A stretch of 13,671 bases of DNA from Hyphomicrobiales bacterium (GTDB taxonomy: Bacteria > Pseudomonadota > Alphaproteobacteria > Rhizobiales > Hyphomicrobiaceae), in assembly GCA_017304275.1 (NCBI GenBank), contig JAFKKW010000364.1, forward strand, positions 1 through 13,671. The letters run 5' to 3'. The position numbers were made by a program, and so were the translations under genes. The stretch's first letter is position 1. Every line of letters begins with the position of its first letter. Positions 1 through 7,268 of this stretch are shown in pieces. The notes beneath the pieces are model-generated. The model saw nothing but the letters and a program-made list of their open reading frames with translations. It made no database searches and was not told the DNA's origin.

Positions 1-622
1 TCGCGGCAAGCGGATCTCGCTGGCGGAGGCTGAAGCCGCCGGCGGCAGGATCGTGCGGGCCTCGGAGAACGTTTTTTGGGGCGGGCAGACCGGCTACTTC
101 GCCGACCCCGACGGCCACCTGTGGGAGGTTGCCTACAACCCGTTCATGCCGCTCGATGCGGCGGGCCGCGTGACGCTTCCCTATGAGGCGGCAGCCGAAT
201 CCGATGATGCGGCGATCACCGCGATCCTGAAGTCGGCGCGCACCGTCGCCGTGATCGGCGCGTCCGACGACGCGAGCCGTCCGAGCCACGGCGTCATGCG
301 CTATCTCAAGGCGAAAGGCTACAAGGTCATCCCCGTCAATCCGACGCTCGCGGGTAAGAAGATACTGGGTGCCGCCGTGCGCAAGGATCTTTCGGACATT
401 CGCCAGCAGGTCGATGTGGTCGACATCTTCCGCCGGCCCGACGCCGCGCTGGCCGCCGTACGTGATGCCATCCGCGAGAAGGATCGCCTCGGCATCAAGA
501 CGGTGTGGATGCAGATCGGCGTCGTCAACGAGACGGCCGCCGCCGAAGCCCGCGCCGCCGGTCTCGCCGTCGTCATGAACCGCTGCCCGCAGATTGAATA
601 CGCGCGCTTGATCGGCTCGTAG
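1..622 (+). CDS. VOC (glyoxalase-like) domain fused to CoA-binding domain protein, 5' partial
   Basis: The reading frame is open from base 2 and its start lies outside the window. The first ~55 visible residues are the C-terminal end of a VOC/glyoxalase-fold protein, with the typical YFADPDGHLWEVAYNPF motif. After a linker of about 15 residues, a complete CoA_binding_2-type Rossmann domain begins: AVIGASDDASRPSHGVMRYL, then a VIPVNP strand, then VDIFRRP, and the closing MNRCPQIEYARL motif. No stop codon separates the parts and no in-frame ATG occurs at the junction. Only a GTG at 170 could serve as an internal start, and it lacks a good ribosome binding site. VOC proteins are metal-dependent lyases, isomerases or dioxygenases. 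CoA_binding_2 proteins bind CoA or similar nucleotides, and their role is mostly unknown. The downstream gene converges on it. The two domains are clear; whether they form one polypeptide is moderately certain. Confidence 0.85.
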   Translation, partial: RGKRISLAEAEAAGGRIVRASENVFWGGQTGYFADPDGHLWEVAYNPFMPLDAAGRVTLPYEAAAESDDAAITAILKSARTVAVIGASDDASRPSHGVMRYLKAKGYKVIPVNPTLAGKKILGAAVRKDLSDIRQQVDVVDIFRRPDAALAAVRDAIREKDRLGIKTVWMQIGVVNETAAAEARAAGLAVVMNRCPQIEYARLIGS

Positions 623-668
623 GGGTTCGGCGGCGGGGCTTTGCAAATGACCGGCGACGGCACTCGCG

Positions 669-1205
669 TTAAGCCGTCGTGCCGCTCGAGCGTGCGGTGA
701 CGATATCCGCCCGCTCGGCGACGCCGGTCTTGGGTAGCACCTCGATGACGTAGCCAAGCGATGCGAACGCGGTCATCAGGCGTTCGTATTCTTCGGTCGC
801 CTGTTTGAATCCATGCCGGCGGTCGGCGTCGTTCCTATGGATCTCCGGCCACGGAGGCGTCATGAAAACCCGCGCATTGTAACGCTCCTTGGCGTAGCGC
901 TCGAGGACGGGGTCTCCCGTGGCATGTTGCAGGGCCGCGGCGGCGTCGATCAGGCCCCGATCGAAGAATACGACACCGGGCACCGCCTTCGCTTGTTCTC
1001 GATCGCGAAGGGACATGTCTATGGCGCGCCGGGCGAACGCGGCGAGGTCGACCCAGGGCAACGCCAGCCCGGATCCGGCGCGTTCTTCCGCGATGATACG
1101 GCGGCCCGGCTCTTCGATGGTTTCGTACCCCCGCCGTTTCAATTCGGCCAGCAGAGTCGATTTGCCGCCGCCCGAACATCCGGAAATGATGAAGAACCGA
1201 TCCAT
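669..1205 (-). CDS. AAA_28-type P-loop ATPase, 178 aa
   Basis: A small soluble P-loop NTPase. The Walker A motif GCSGGGKST is at residues 9-17 and a Walker B-like VVFFDRG is at about 78-84. The PPWPEIHRNDADRRHGF segment (about 117-133) and the GYVIEVLPKTGVAERADIV tail are characteristic of the AAA_28 family of short predicted ATPases. Length is normal for the family and the protein looks complete. It starts 6 bases after the bglX stop codon, so it is probably co-transcribed and translationally coupled. A GAGGG tract overlaps the gap but sits closer than usual to the ATG. The substrate and role are unknown for the family. Nothing in the sequence links it mechanistically to beta-glucosidase action. 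Confidence 0.88.
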   Translation of the reverse strand: MDRFFIISGCSGGGKSTLLAELKRRGYETIEEPGRRIIAEERAGSGLALPWVDLAAFARRAIDMSLRDREQAKAVPGVVFFDRGLIDAAAALQHATGDPVLERYAKERYNARVFMTPPWPEIHRNDADRRHGFKQATEEYERLMTAFASLGYVIEVLPKTGVAERADIVTARSSGTTA

Positions 1206-1211
1206 TCCCTC

Positions 1212-3422
1212 TTATTCTGATGTGAGAGTTTGCTCGTCGGAGATCTGGAAGCCGCCTTCAAGATCGGCGCTCGAGCTGCCGCCGACGAACACCCGGAACG
1301 GGCTGGGCTCGATCACCGCTTTTCCTGCGTCGTCGTGATAGGCGAGATCGGCAGCCTTAAGCGTGAAGCGCACGGTCTTCCGCTCCCCCGGCGCGAGCGC
1401 GATCTTCTGAAAACCCTTGAGCTCGCGCACGGGCCGCGAGCGCGCGGCGACGAGCTGACGCGTATAGAGCTGCACGACCTCCTGTCCGGCGCGCAGTCCG
1501 GTGTTCTGCACGTCGACGCGGATCTCGATCGCCCCGGCGCGCCCCATGCCGGGCGCACTGACCGCGAGCCCCGAATAGGCGAAGGTCGTGTAGCTGAGCC
1601 CATGTCCGAACGGGTAGAGCGGCGTCGAGGCCTCATCTATGTATCCGGTCGTATAGCGGTCGGCGGTCGATGGCCGGCTGGTCGGAAGATCGCTGTAGGA
1701 GATCGGCACCTGGCCGATCGAGCGCGGGAATGTCATCGGCAGCTTGCCGGATGGCGCGAACTCTCCGGTGAGCACCTCCGCCAGAGCCGTGCGCCCCTCC
1801 GTTCCCGGCTGCCAGGCGATCATCAGCGCCGCCGCTTTTGCGTGCGCGTCCGTGAGCGCGAGCGGGCGCCCGGTCTCCACCACGAGGGCGATCGGCTTGC
1901 CTGCCGCGACCAGCGCATCGAGCATCTGCTGCTGCACGCCCGAGAGGCCTAGGTGCGCCCGCGACGTGCCCTCGCCGGAGACCGTGCAGTCCTCCGACAG
2001 GACGAGCACCACCAGATCGGCAGCCCGCGCCGTCTCGACAGCCGCCGCCTTGTCCTTGAACGAGACGCCGCATGGATCGGCAAAGCCCTCCGCGAAAAGC
2101 AGCCTCTGTCCGCTGCCAAGTCGGGCTTCCAACGCCGCCTTCAGCGTCTCGGTTTTGGGCTTCTCGAGGCGGGCCGGCCCGTACCAGGAATGATCGTTGG
2201 TCGAGAGCGCCGCGGCGCCGATGAGCGCGACCGTGCCCGACTGCGGTGTGATCGGCAGCGTCGCGCCGTTGTTTTTAACGAGCACGAAGCTTTCGCGCGC
2301 CACCGCACGCGCCGCCTCGCGCACGCGCGCATCGCTCGGAGCCGGCGGTACCTCGCGCGGCAGGGGCGAGTCCGCGAAAAGACCCATGCGGTATTTGACC
2401 GTCAGCACACGGCGCACGGCCGCGTCGATCTCCGTCATCGGGAGGGACCGATCCTTGACCAGCGCGTCCAGGTGGCGATCGTACGCGCGCCCCGCCATGT
2501 CGAGATCGATGCCGGCATGCAGCGCCTTGCGGGAGGCCTGCGCGAGATCGGCCGCGACACCGTGGTTCATGAGCTCCGGAATCGCGACGAAGTCCGACAT
2601 GACGAGTCCGTCGAAGCCGAGCCGCGTCTTAAGCACGTCGGTGACGAGCCAGCGGTTGGCGGTGACCGGCACCCCGTTGACGGTGTTGAAGGAGGCCATC
2701 ACTGTTTCCGTTCCGGCAGCAATGGCCGCTTCGAACGGCGGGATGTAGCGGTCGAAGAGTTCTGCGGTCGGAATCTGCGCGCCGTTGTAGTCGCGCCCAC
2801 CCTCGGGCGCGCCGTAGCCCACGAAATGCTTCGCCGCTGTCGCGAGACCACCCGCGCGGTAGCCTCGCACACGCGCCGCCGCAAACGCGGAGGCCAGCAA
2901 CGGATCTTCGCCCGCGCCCTCGATCACGCGCCCCCACCGTGGGTCCCGGGAGATGTCGACCATGGGTGCGAACGTGAGGTTGATGCCGTCCTGCGCCGCT
3001 TCGAGCGCGACCATCCTCGCGGCCAACTCGGCGAGCTCAGGCTTCCAGGTCGCCGCCCAGGCGATCGGGACGGGGAAGGCAACGCGGAACGCGTAGACCG
3101 CATCGATGCCGTAAAGCATCGGAATCCGAAGCCGCGATTGCTGGACCGCTTCCTTGAACTGGCGCAGATGGTCCGGATTGACCACGTTCAGCATGTTGCC
3201 GATGCGGCCCTGTCTGACCTCCTCGAGCTGAAGCTCGTAGGGGAAGGCGAGGGACGCGAAATTGAGCTGCCCGATCTTTTCCGCGAGCGTCATGCGGGCC
3301 ATCAGCGCCGCCACCTTGGGCGCGACATCGCCCGCCGCGGCGCGCTTCGGTGAGGGCGTGGACAGGGCCGGGAGGGGGCCGAGAGAAGCAAGCACGATCA
3401 AAAGGATACCAAGAAAACGCAT
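1212..3422 (-). CDS. bglX: Beta-glucosidase, glycoside hydrolase family 3 (BglX type), exported
   Basis: A 736-aa retaining glycosidase predicted to release terminal beta-linked glucose or related sugars from oligosaccharides in the periplasm. Residues 1-22 form a signal peptide (basic start, hydrophobic core, small residues before the cut). The GH3 N-terminal barrel covers about 35-345, with KHF at 198-200 and the nucleophile Asp277 in MSDF. The alpha/beta sandwich domain covers about 370-580, with the likely acid/base Glu484 in SGEGTSR. A fibronectin III-like domain covers about 600-725, after PLYPFGHGLSYTTF. Length and domain order match E. coli BglX. I chose the ATG at 3422 because a GAGGA sequence precedes it by about 9 bases and the signal peptide begins there. 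The longer open frame to 3545 reads through the promoter region. It is the first gene of a unit with the AAA_28 ATPase. Confidence 0.95.
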   Translation of the reverse strand: MRFLGILLIVLASLGPLPALSTPSPKRAAAGDVAPKVAALMARMTLAEKIGQLNFASLAFPYELQLEEVRQGRIGNMLNVVNPDHLRQFKEAVQQSRLRIPMLYGIDAVYAFRVAFPVPIAWAATWKPELAELAARMVALEAAQDGINLTFAPMVDISRDPRWGRVIEGAGEDPLLASAFAAARVRGYRAGGLATAAKHFVGYGAPEGGRDYNGAQIPTAELFDRYIPPFEAAIAAGTETVMASFNTVNGVPVTANRWLVTDVLKTRLGFDGLVMSDFVAIPELMNHGVAADLAQASRKALHAGIDLDMAGRAYDRHLDALVKDRSLPMTEIDAAVRRVLTVKYRMGLFADSPLPREVPPAPSDARVREAARAVARESFVLVKNNGATLPITPQSGTVALIGAAALSTNDHSWYGPARLEKPKTETLKAALEARLGSGQRLLFAEGFADPCGVSFKDKAAAVETARAADLVVLVLSEDCTVSGEGTSRAHLGLSGVQQQMLDALVAAGKPIALVVETGRPLALTDAHAKAAALMIAWQPGTEGRTALAEVLTGEFAPSGKLPMTFPRSIGQVPISYSDLPTSRPSTADRYTTGYIDEASTPLYPFGHGLSYTTFAYSGLAVSAPGMGRAGAIEIRVDVQNTGLRAGQEVVQLYTRQLVAARSRPVRELKGFQKIALAPGERKTVRFTLKAADLAYHDDAGKAVIEPSPFRVFVGGSSSADLEGGFQISDEQTLTSE

Positions 3423-3456
3423 AAACGCAGATCCTCGCCGGTCTCGACCGGGACAT

Positions 3457-3485
3457 GGTATATGGGGGCGCGCGCCTCGCGTCCA
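3457..3485 (-). promoter_or_regulatory. Predicted sigma-70-type promoter of bglX
   Basis: On the minus strand, TGGACG (3480-3485) and TATACC (3457-3462) are separated by exactly 17 bases. Each hexamer matches the consensus at four of six positions. The predicted transcript would begin about 30 bases ahead of the bglX ATG. The palindrome at 3486-3502 touches the -35 element. This is a consensus reading only. Confidence 0.4.
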
Positions 3486-3502
3486 TTTCACACCTTGTGA
3501 AA
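3486..3502. promoter_or_regulatory. Perfect 17-bp palindrome, candidate operator between bglX and ribA
   Basis: TTTCACA-CCT-TGTGAAA has perfect 7-base arms and a 3-base centre. It lies in the 155-base divergent spacer, directly upstream of the predicted bglX -35 element and about 75 bases before the preferred ribA start. This geometry suits a dimeric helix-turn-helix regulator. It would be placed as an activator for bglX or could hinder transcription toward ribA. I do not recognise the regulator: the order of half-sites is the reverse of the CRP consensus. Confidence 0.5.
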
Positions 3503-3577
3503 GGGGTTCTGTGCTACAACATGTCCACCGCTGCGACCCCTCCAAGCAAAGAGCCGGTCAAGACTGAGGAGATCGAG

Positions 3578-4213
3578 ATGCCGCTGACCGGCGTCCAGGA
3601 AAAGAAGCTCGACACCGACCTTTCGGCCCGCACGATGCTGCCGATCGATCTCGACGGCCGCGAGGTCGTGCTCGAAGCCCGCGCCTATCAGGGCAAGGAC
3701 GAGCACACGCAGGCCATGGCGCTGATCAATCGCGGCCAGGGCAAGGAGGCCGGCGAGATCCCGCTCGTGCGCGTGCACTCGGGCTGTGTCACCGGCGACA
3801 TCTTCCACTCGCTCCGCTGCGACTGCCGCGCGCAGCTCGAGGCCGCGTTGCAGCGCATCGCCCAAACGCCCAACGGCGTTCTGATCTACCTGCCGTTCCA
3901 CGAGGGACGGGGCATCGGCCTCTTCAAGAAGATCAAGGCCTACGCGCTGCAGGACCAGGGCCTCGACACGGTCGACGCCAACATCGAGATCGGTGAGCCG
4001 ATCGACGCGCGCGAGTATGAGCTGGCGGCCGAGATCCTGCACGATCTGGGCTTCGAGAAAATCCGCCTCATGACGAACAATCCCGCCAAGATCGAAGCGC
4101 TCGAGGAAGCGGGCATCGCGATCGTGGATCGCGTACCCGTCGTCGTGCGGCCCGGCATGCACAACGAGCATTATCTCGACACCAAGCGTCGCCGCATGGC
4201 GCATAAGCTCTAG
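3578..4213 (+). CDS. ribA: GTP cyclohydrolase II (RibA), 211 aa
   Basis: Converts GTP to 2,5-diamino-6-ribosylamino-4(3H)-pyrimidinone 5'-phosphate, formate and pyrophosphate, the first step of riboflavin synthesis, in the cytoplasm. The zinc ligands Cys70, Cys81 and Cys83 are present in GCVTGDIFHSLRCDC. Also visible are EGRGIGL (109-115), Tyr122 in KIKAY, DTVDAN (130-135), Asp143 and Arg145 equivalent to E. coli Asp126/Arg128, and TNNPAK (166-171). It is a stand-alone domain of normal length without a RibB half. I chose the ATG at 3578 because AGGAG lies 6 bases upstream; in-frame ATGs at 3521 and further up would add an unconserved leader. Two positions look unusual: Gly69 stands where E. 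coli has Glu in RVHSEC, and PFH (106-108) precedes EGR. It may therefore belong to a divergent GTP cyclohydrolase II clade. Confidence 0.93.
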   Translation: MPLTGVQEKKLDTDLSARTMLPIDLDGREVVLEARAYQGKDEHTQAMALINRGQGKEAGEIPLVRVHSGCVTGDIFHSLRCDCRAQLEAALQRIAQTPNGVLIYLPFHEGRGIGLFKKIKAYALQDQGLDTVDANIEIGEPIDAREYELAAEILHDLGFEKIRLMTNNPAKIEALEEAGIAIVDRVPVVVRPGMHNEHYLDTKRRRMAHKL

Positions 4214-4650
4214 AGCCTGATCGTCTGAGATGCGAGCGTTCAACTCGCATCGAGAGCGTGAATCAGACTCTCAAACAATAACTTGGCGTGCGGTCACGCC
4301 TTGAATGCGATTCCAACAAGAGTGAACGCGCTCTAGCGTCTCGCGCCGGAACGGCCTGAAAGGCAGATCGTGTTCGCTTTGTCCCGAAGCGATCGGCCTG
4401 CTCCACGTCATGGTTGGACCCGGCCATCCAGGGCCTGAACAGAACGTGCCCGACAAGCGGGAAGCCCGGTCCAATCCAAGGAAGCCCCTGGAGCCGTTCC
4501 GGTTTTGTTGGAATCGGGGAACGGCTCTAGGCCTTTGTTCGGCCGTGCTTCTTATCGGAAAACCGGTTCCCACTTTTCCGGAAGCACTCTAGTCGAGGCA
4601 ACCGCGCCTTACGACTTCAACGTCATCCCGGCGCAGGCCGGGATCCAGAC
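4212..4650. repeat. Mosaic of intergenic palindromic repeats after ribA
   Basis: The ~480-base gap between ribA and the next gene contains no credible gene and is almost wholly built of inverted repeats. (a) 4212-4271 is an imperfect inverted repeat with outer arms AGAGCCTGAT/ATCAGACTCT and an inner perfect hairpin GATGCGAG/CTCGCATC (4229-4251). (b) GGCGTG-CGGT-CACGCC is at 4285-4300. (c) CGATTCCAACAA at 4308-4319 reappears inverted at 4505-4516. (d) TTGGACC (4414-4420) pairs with GGTCCAA (4468-4474). (e) GAGCCGTTCC/GGAACGGCTC is at 4491-4527. (f) CGGAAAA/TTTTCCG around AACCGGTT is at 4556-4580. (g) ATCCCGGC-GCAG-GCCGGGAT is at 4625-4644. Elements (f) and (g) resemble repeats that I know to be dispersed in Hyphomicrobiales and other alphaproteobacterial genomes. 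The first hairpin could also end ribA transcripts. Confidence 0.8.
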
Positions 4651-4691
4651 ACGCGTCCGCATGCCGCGCCGCTGATTCCCCGTACGGCGCC

Positions 4692-5576
4692 CTACCAAGC
4701 CAACCCGGCCATGGCGCCAAGCGCCGGCGGCGCGCCCGGCGCGAACAACGTCGCGAGCTTGCCGGCATCGATGGCGCCGTCCACCATCGTCTCATGCCGG
4801 TGAATGCCGCCGGCGACGAACAGCGCGTCAAGCCCCGCGCGTTCGGCGCCCGTGAGATCGGTGCGCACAGCGTCTCCGACGACGAGAATTCGTTCCGGTG
4901 AGACCGGCGCCTTGCGGAGGCGCTCGGCTTCTGCTTTCGCCGTGGCATAGGCGGAAGCATGCGGCTTCCCGGCCCAGTATACCTTGCCGCCGAGATGCTG
5001 GTAGGCATCTGCCAGTGCGCCCGCGCAGAGAAACAGGCGCCCGCCCACATCGACCACGAGATCCGGATTGGCGCACACGAACGGCAGGTCACGCGCACGC
5101 GCCCGGGCGAGCACATCGCGATAGCTATCGACCGTCTCGTTGACGTCGTCCGTGAGCCCCGTGCATACGACGGCCTCCGCGGCATCGAGCGGTGCATCCT
5201 CGGCGGTGGCTTTCTCGAAGAAGGCCGCATCGCGCACGCGCGGCCCGATGAAATACGCTGTGCGATAGCCCGCCTCCGCCACGTGCGCGAGCGCGATCTC
5301 GCCCGAGGACACGATGCTGTCATAAGCCTCGGGCGACACATGCCGTGCTTCGAGCATTGCCTCCACGCGGTGAATGGGAACCGGCGCATTGGTGAGCAGC
5401 ACCACCGTTCCGCTGCGCTCGCGGAATCGGATCAGCGCATCGACGGCAAGCGGGTAGGCGCGCACGCCGTCGTGCACCACGCCCCACACGTCACAGAAGA
5501 GCACGTCGTAGCGCTGAAGGATCGGCCCCGCATGCGAGATGACGGGCGGAACCTGAGGATGTTGAGAGGGCGGCAT
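4692..5576 (-). CDS. HAD superfamily class IIA hydrolase (TIGR01459 type), 294 aa
   Basis: A cytoplasmic haloacid-dehalogenase-fold protein, probably a phosphatase of unknown substrate. Motif I is CDVWGVVHDG with nucleophile Asp29. Motif II is LLTNAP (60-65). The C2 cap lies between about 90 and 200. Motif III is WAGKPH with Lys204. Motif IV is VGDAVRTDLTGA with Asp235 and Asp240. The DxWGVxHDG form of motif I, where Trp replaces the second Asp of DxD, is typical of the TIGR01459 subgroup, which is common in alphaproteobacteria and often found near ribF. No ribF is visible here. I chose the ATG at 5576 because the conserved fold starts about 20 residues later. The open frame continues to 6200, but that part reads through the tRNA-Thr gene. 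The ribosome binding site is weak. Confidence 0.9.
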   Translation of the reverse strand: MPPSQHPQVPPVISHAGPILQRYDVLFCDVWGVVHDGVRAYPLAVDALIRFRERSGTVVLLTNAPVPIHRVEAMLEARHVSPEAYDSIVSSGEIALAHVAEAGYRTAYFIGPRVRDAAFFEKATAEDAPLDAAEAVVCTGLTDDVNETVDSYRDVLARARARDLPFVCANPDLVVDVGGRLFLCAGALADAYQHLGGKVYWAGKPHASAYATAKAEAERLRKAPVSPERILVVGDAVRTDLTGAERAGLDALFVAGGIHRHETMVDGAIDAGKLATLFAPGAPPALGAMAGLAW

Positions 5577-5666
5577 CGCGAGATCCAATGGAGGAGAGGC
5601 CCGCGGGTTAAAGCCCTTTCTCGGCCGATAGTCATCACCTTTTGTTCCATTGGCGACGAGCTGTGC

Positions 5667-5861
5667 ATGATCATCACGGTCTGGCTGGATCCGCGCTGCC
5701 CGGACGATCCGAACCTCGACAAGAAGGATCTCTATCGCACGAACTACGAGGCGACCAGGATTGCCATCGGCCGCGCCATGAAGGGCGAGCCGACAGTGAG
5801 GGAGCTGATCGCCAATCGCGACAAGATCCGTCACGACGCCCTGGAAGGCGTCCTCGATTGA
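5667..5861 (+). CDS. Small hypothetical protein, 64 aa
   Basis: A short soluble protein beginning MIITVWLDPRCPDDPNLD, followed by a predicted helix with charged residues (NYEATRIAIGRAMKG) and a helix ending in DKIRHDALEGVLD. Its composition is balanced and unlike that of antisense shadow frames. It has no cysteine pair, signal peptide or membrane span. It is divergent from the HAD hydrolase (90-base spacer) and converges on tRNA-Thr. The ribosome binding site is weak, so the exact start is uncertain. I do not recognise a family. Confidence 0.5.
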   Translation: MIITVWLDPRCPDDPNLDKKDLYRTNYEATRIAIGRAMKGEPTVRELIANRDKIRHDALEGVLD

Positions 5862-5869
5862 GATCGATC

Positions 5870-5898
5870 GAGCGGCTGGCCCATGCGGCTGGCCGCTC
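5870..5898. terminator. Hairpin between the 64-aa gene and tRNA-Thr
   Basis: GAGCGGC (5870-5876) pairs perfectly with GCCGCTC (5892-5898). The same segment also holds the direct repeat GCGGCTGGCC twice, separated by three bases. It lies between two converging genes, where a two-way terminator would be useful. No T-run follows on either strand, so the terminator role is tentative. Confidence 0.35.
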
Positions 5899-5917
5899 TG
5901 CACAGTCGTGGCGAATT

Positions 5918-5993
5918 TGGTGCCGCCTGAGAGATTTGAACTCCCGACCCCCTGATTACAAATCAGGTGCTCTACCAGCTGAGCTAAGGCGGC
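5918..5993 (-). tRNA. tRNA-Thr, anticodon TGT
   Basis: The minus strand reads GCCGCCT at the 5' end and pairs with AGGCGGC before discriminator A and an encoded CCA. The D arm TAGCTCAGCTGGTAGAGC, anticodon loop TTTGTAA within stem CCTGA/TCAGG, and T arm GTTCAAATC are all standard. It is 76 bases with CCA. The anticodon TGT reads ACN threonine codons. galE is the nearest gene upstream on the same strand. Confidence 0.98.
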
Positions 5994-6075
5994 GAACCCG
6001 AAGGGCTCTGAAGCGCCCGTTGTACAGAACTTGACCCGGCCTAAAAAGCCCCTTCTGCCGCACCGCCTGTCGCAC

Positions 6076-7053
6076 TCACCGCGCGAGCGCGCGTTCCCAG
6101 GCCAGCGCGTGGGTGACGATGAGATCGAGGTCGGCGAGTTTCGGCTCCCAGCCGAGCCGCCCGCGGATCTTCGCCGAATCCGCGACGATCGCCTCGGCAT
6201 CGCCCGGCCGCCGCGGGCCGAGATTGACCGGGAACGGCCCGCCCACTGCGCGCTTCACGGCCGCGATCACCTCCAGCACCGAGTAGCCCGACGAATAGCC
6301 GCAGTTGAAGACGTCGGACGCGCCGCCGCCTTCGAGATACTCGAGCGCCGCCGTATGAGCCGCGACCAGGTCCGAGACGTGGATGTAGTCGCGCACGCAG
6401 GTGCCGTCCGGCGTCGCATAGTCGGTGCCGAACACGTCCATCGCGGCACGCTTGCCGAGCGCCGTTTCGCACGCGACCTTGATGAGATGCGTCGCGCGCG
6501 GCGTCGACTGCCCGGTACGGCCCGCGGGATCCGCGCCGGCGACGTTGAAATAGCGCAGCGCCACGTATCGGAAGTCGTGCGCGAAAGCCGTGTCGGCCAG
6601 CATCAGCTCGGGCATGAGCTTTGAGGTGCCGTAAGGCGACACCGGCTTGAGGTCCGCGTCCTCCTTGACCGGGATCTGCGTCGGGTTGCCGTAGACGGCC
6701 GCCGTCGACGAGAAGATGAAGTTTTTGACACCCGTCTTCACCGCTGCCGCCATCAGTGCGCGCGAGTTGACGGTGTTGTTGAGATAGTAGCCGAGCGGGT
6801 CGGCGACCGAGTCCGGCACAACGATCGATCCGGCGAAATGAATGATCGCGCGGACGTCGTGCGAGCCGATCACGCGCTCCACCAGCTCCTGGTCGCCGCA
6901 GTTGCCTTCGACGAGGATGGCGGGTGGCGGCACCGCCGAGCGGAATCCCGTCGACAGATTGTCGACGACAACGACACGGTCGCCGGCGTCGAGCAACGCC
7001 AGCACCATATGGCTGCCGATGTATCCGGCGCCGCCTGTTACGAGTACGGTCAT
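6076..7053 (-). CDS. galE: UDP-glucose 4-epimerase (GalE)
   Basis: A 325-aa extended short-chain dehydrogenase that interconverts UDP-glucose and UDP-galactose using tightly bound NAD. It supplies galactose units for envelope polysaccharide and serves galactose use. The NAD-binding motif TGGAGYIGSH is at residues 6-15. The catalytic Thr117 is in SSTAAVYG, and Tyr141/Lys145 are in SPYGTSK. RYFNVAGADP (167-176) and the substrate-binding RDYIHVSDL (221-229) are also conserved. Length is normal. I chose the ATG at 7053 because the Rossmann strand MTVLVTGG begins there; the open frame further upstream is not conserved. No clear Shine-Dalgarno sequence precedes it. Inverted repeats fill the 5' region (7065-7139). 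It could act on UDP-GlcNAc as well; sequence alone does not decide. Confidence 0.96.
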   Translation of the reverse strand: MTVLVTGGAGYIGSHMVLALLDAGDRVVVVDNLSTGFRSAVPPPAILVEGNCGDQELVERVIGSHDVRAIIHFAGSIVVPDSVADPLGYYLNNTVNSRALMAAAVKTGVKNFIFSSTAAVYGNPTQIPVKEDADLKPVSPYGTSKLMPELMLADTAFAHDFRYVALRYFNVAGADPAGRTGQSTPRATHLIKVACETALGKRAAMDVFGTDYATPDGTCVRDYIHVSDLVAAHTAALEYLEGGGASDVFNCGYSSGYSVLEVIAAVKRAVGGPFPVNLGPRRPGDAEAIVADSAKIRGRLGWEPKLADLDLIVTHALAWERALAR

Positions 7054-7064
7054 GGGCGCCGCAT

Positions 7065-7139
7065 AGCACGGAAGTCGTTCACAAACCGTGCTGGCGTCAC
7101 AGGAGGCCGATGTCCCCGGGCGCCATGCGAGGTGACGCC
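7065..7139. promoter_or_regulatory. Two inverted repeats upstream of galE
   Basis: AGCACGG (7065-7071) pairs with CCGTGCT (7086-7092). Immediately next, GGCGTCAC (7093-7100) pairs with GTGACGCC (7132-7139). Both lie within 90 bases of the galE start, so they could fold in the galE leader or bind a regulator. No protein partner is recognised. Confidence 0.3.
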
Positions 7140-7268
7140 TCAAAGTGCGAACGGACGTTAAGAAGTTGCGGGCGCGACGCAAACACATCACGAAGTTAAA
7201 GCAATGTTATGCGTTTCGGGATAATGTGATGTAGGAATTTGTTGAGACAGATAGCGAGGAGCACTGTC

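Noticed and set aside
1953..3353. Long plus-strand frame opposite bglX (466 aa)
   Set aside because: It is an arginine/histidine-rich shadow of the GH3 gene caused by high GC; no start signal or domain.
3488..4243. Minus-strand 251-aa frame over ribA
   Set aside because: Complement of conserved RibA codons; no family features of its own.
4271..4592. Open frames of 60-100 aa in the repeat region on both strands
   Set aside because: They translate palindromic repeats and lack ribosome binding sites and protein-like composition.
5577..6200. Upstream extension of the HAD frame with LAQLVEHLICNQGVGSSNLS
   Set aside because: This peptide is the typical artefact of translating a tRNA gene; it lies over tRNA-Thr and has no conserved function.
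7185..7232. Inverted pair ACATCAC/GTGATGT around a GATAAT in the spacer before the His/Tyr-rich gene
   Set aside because: Arms are short and 34 bases apart, and no matching -35 element is present; chance is likely.
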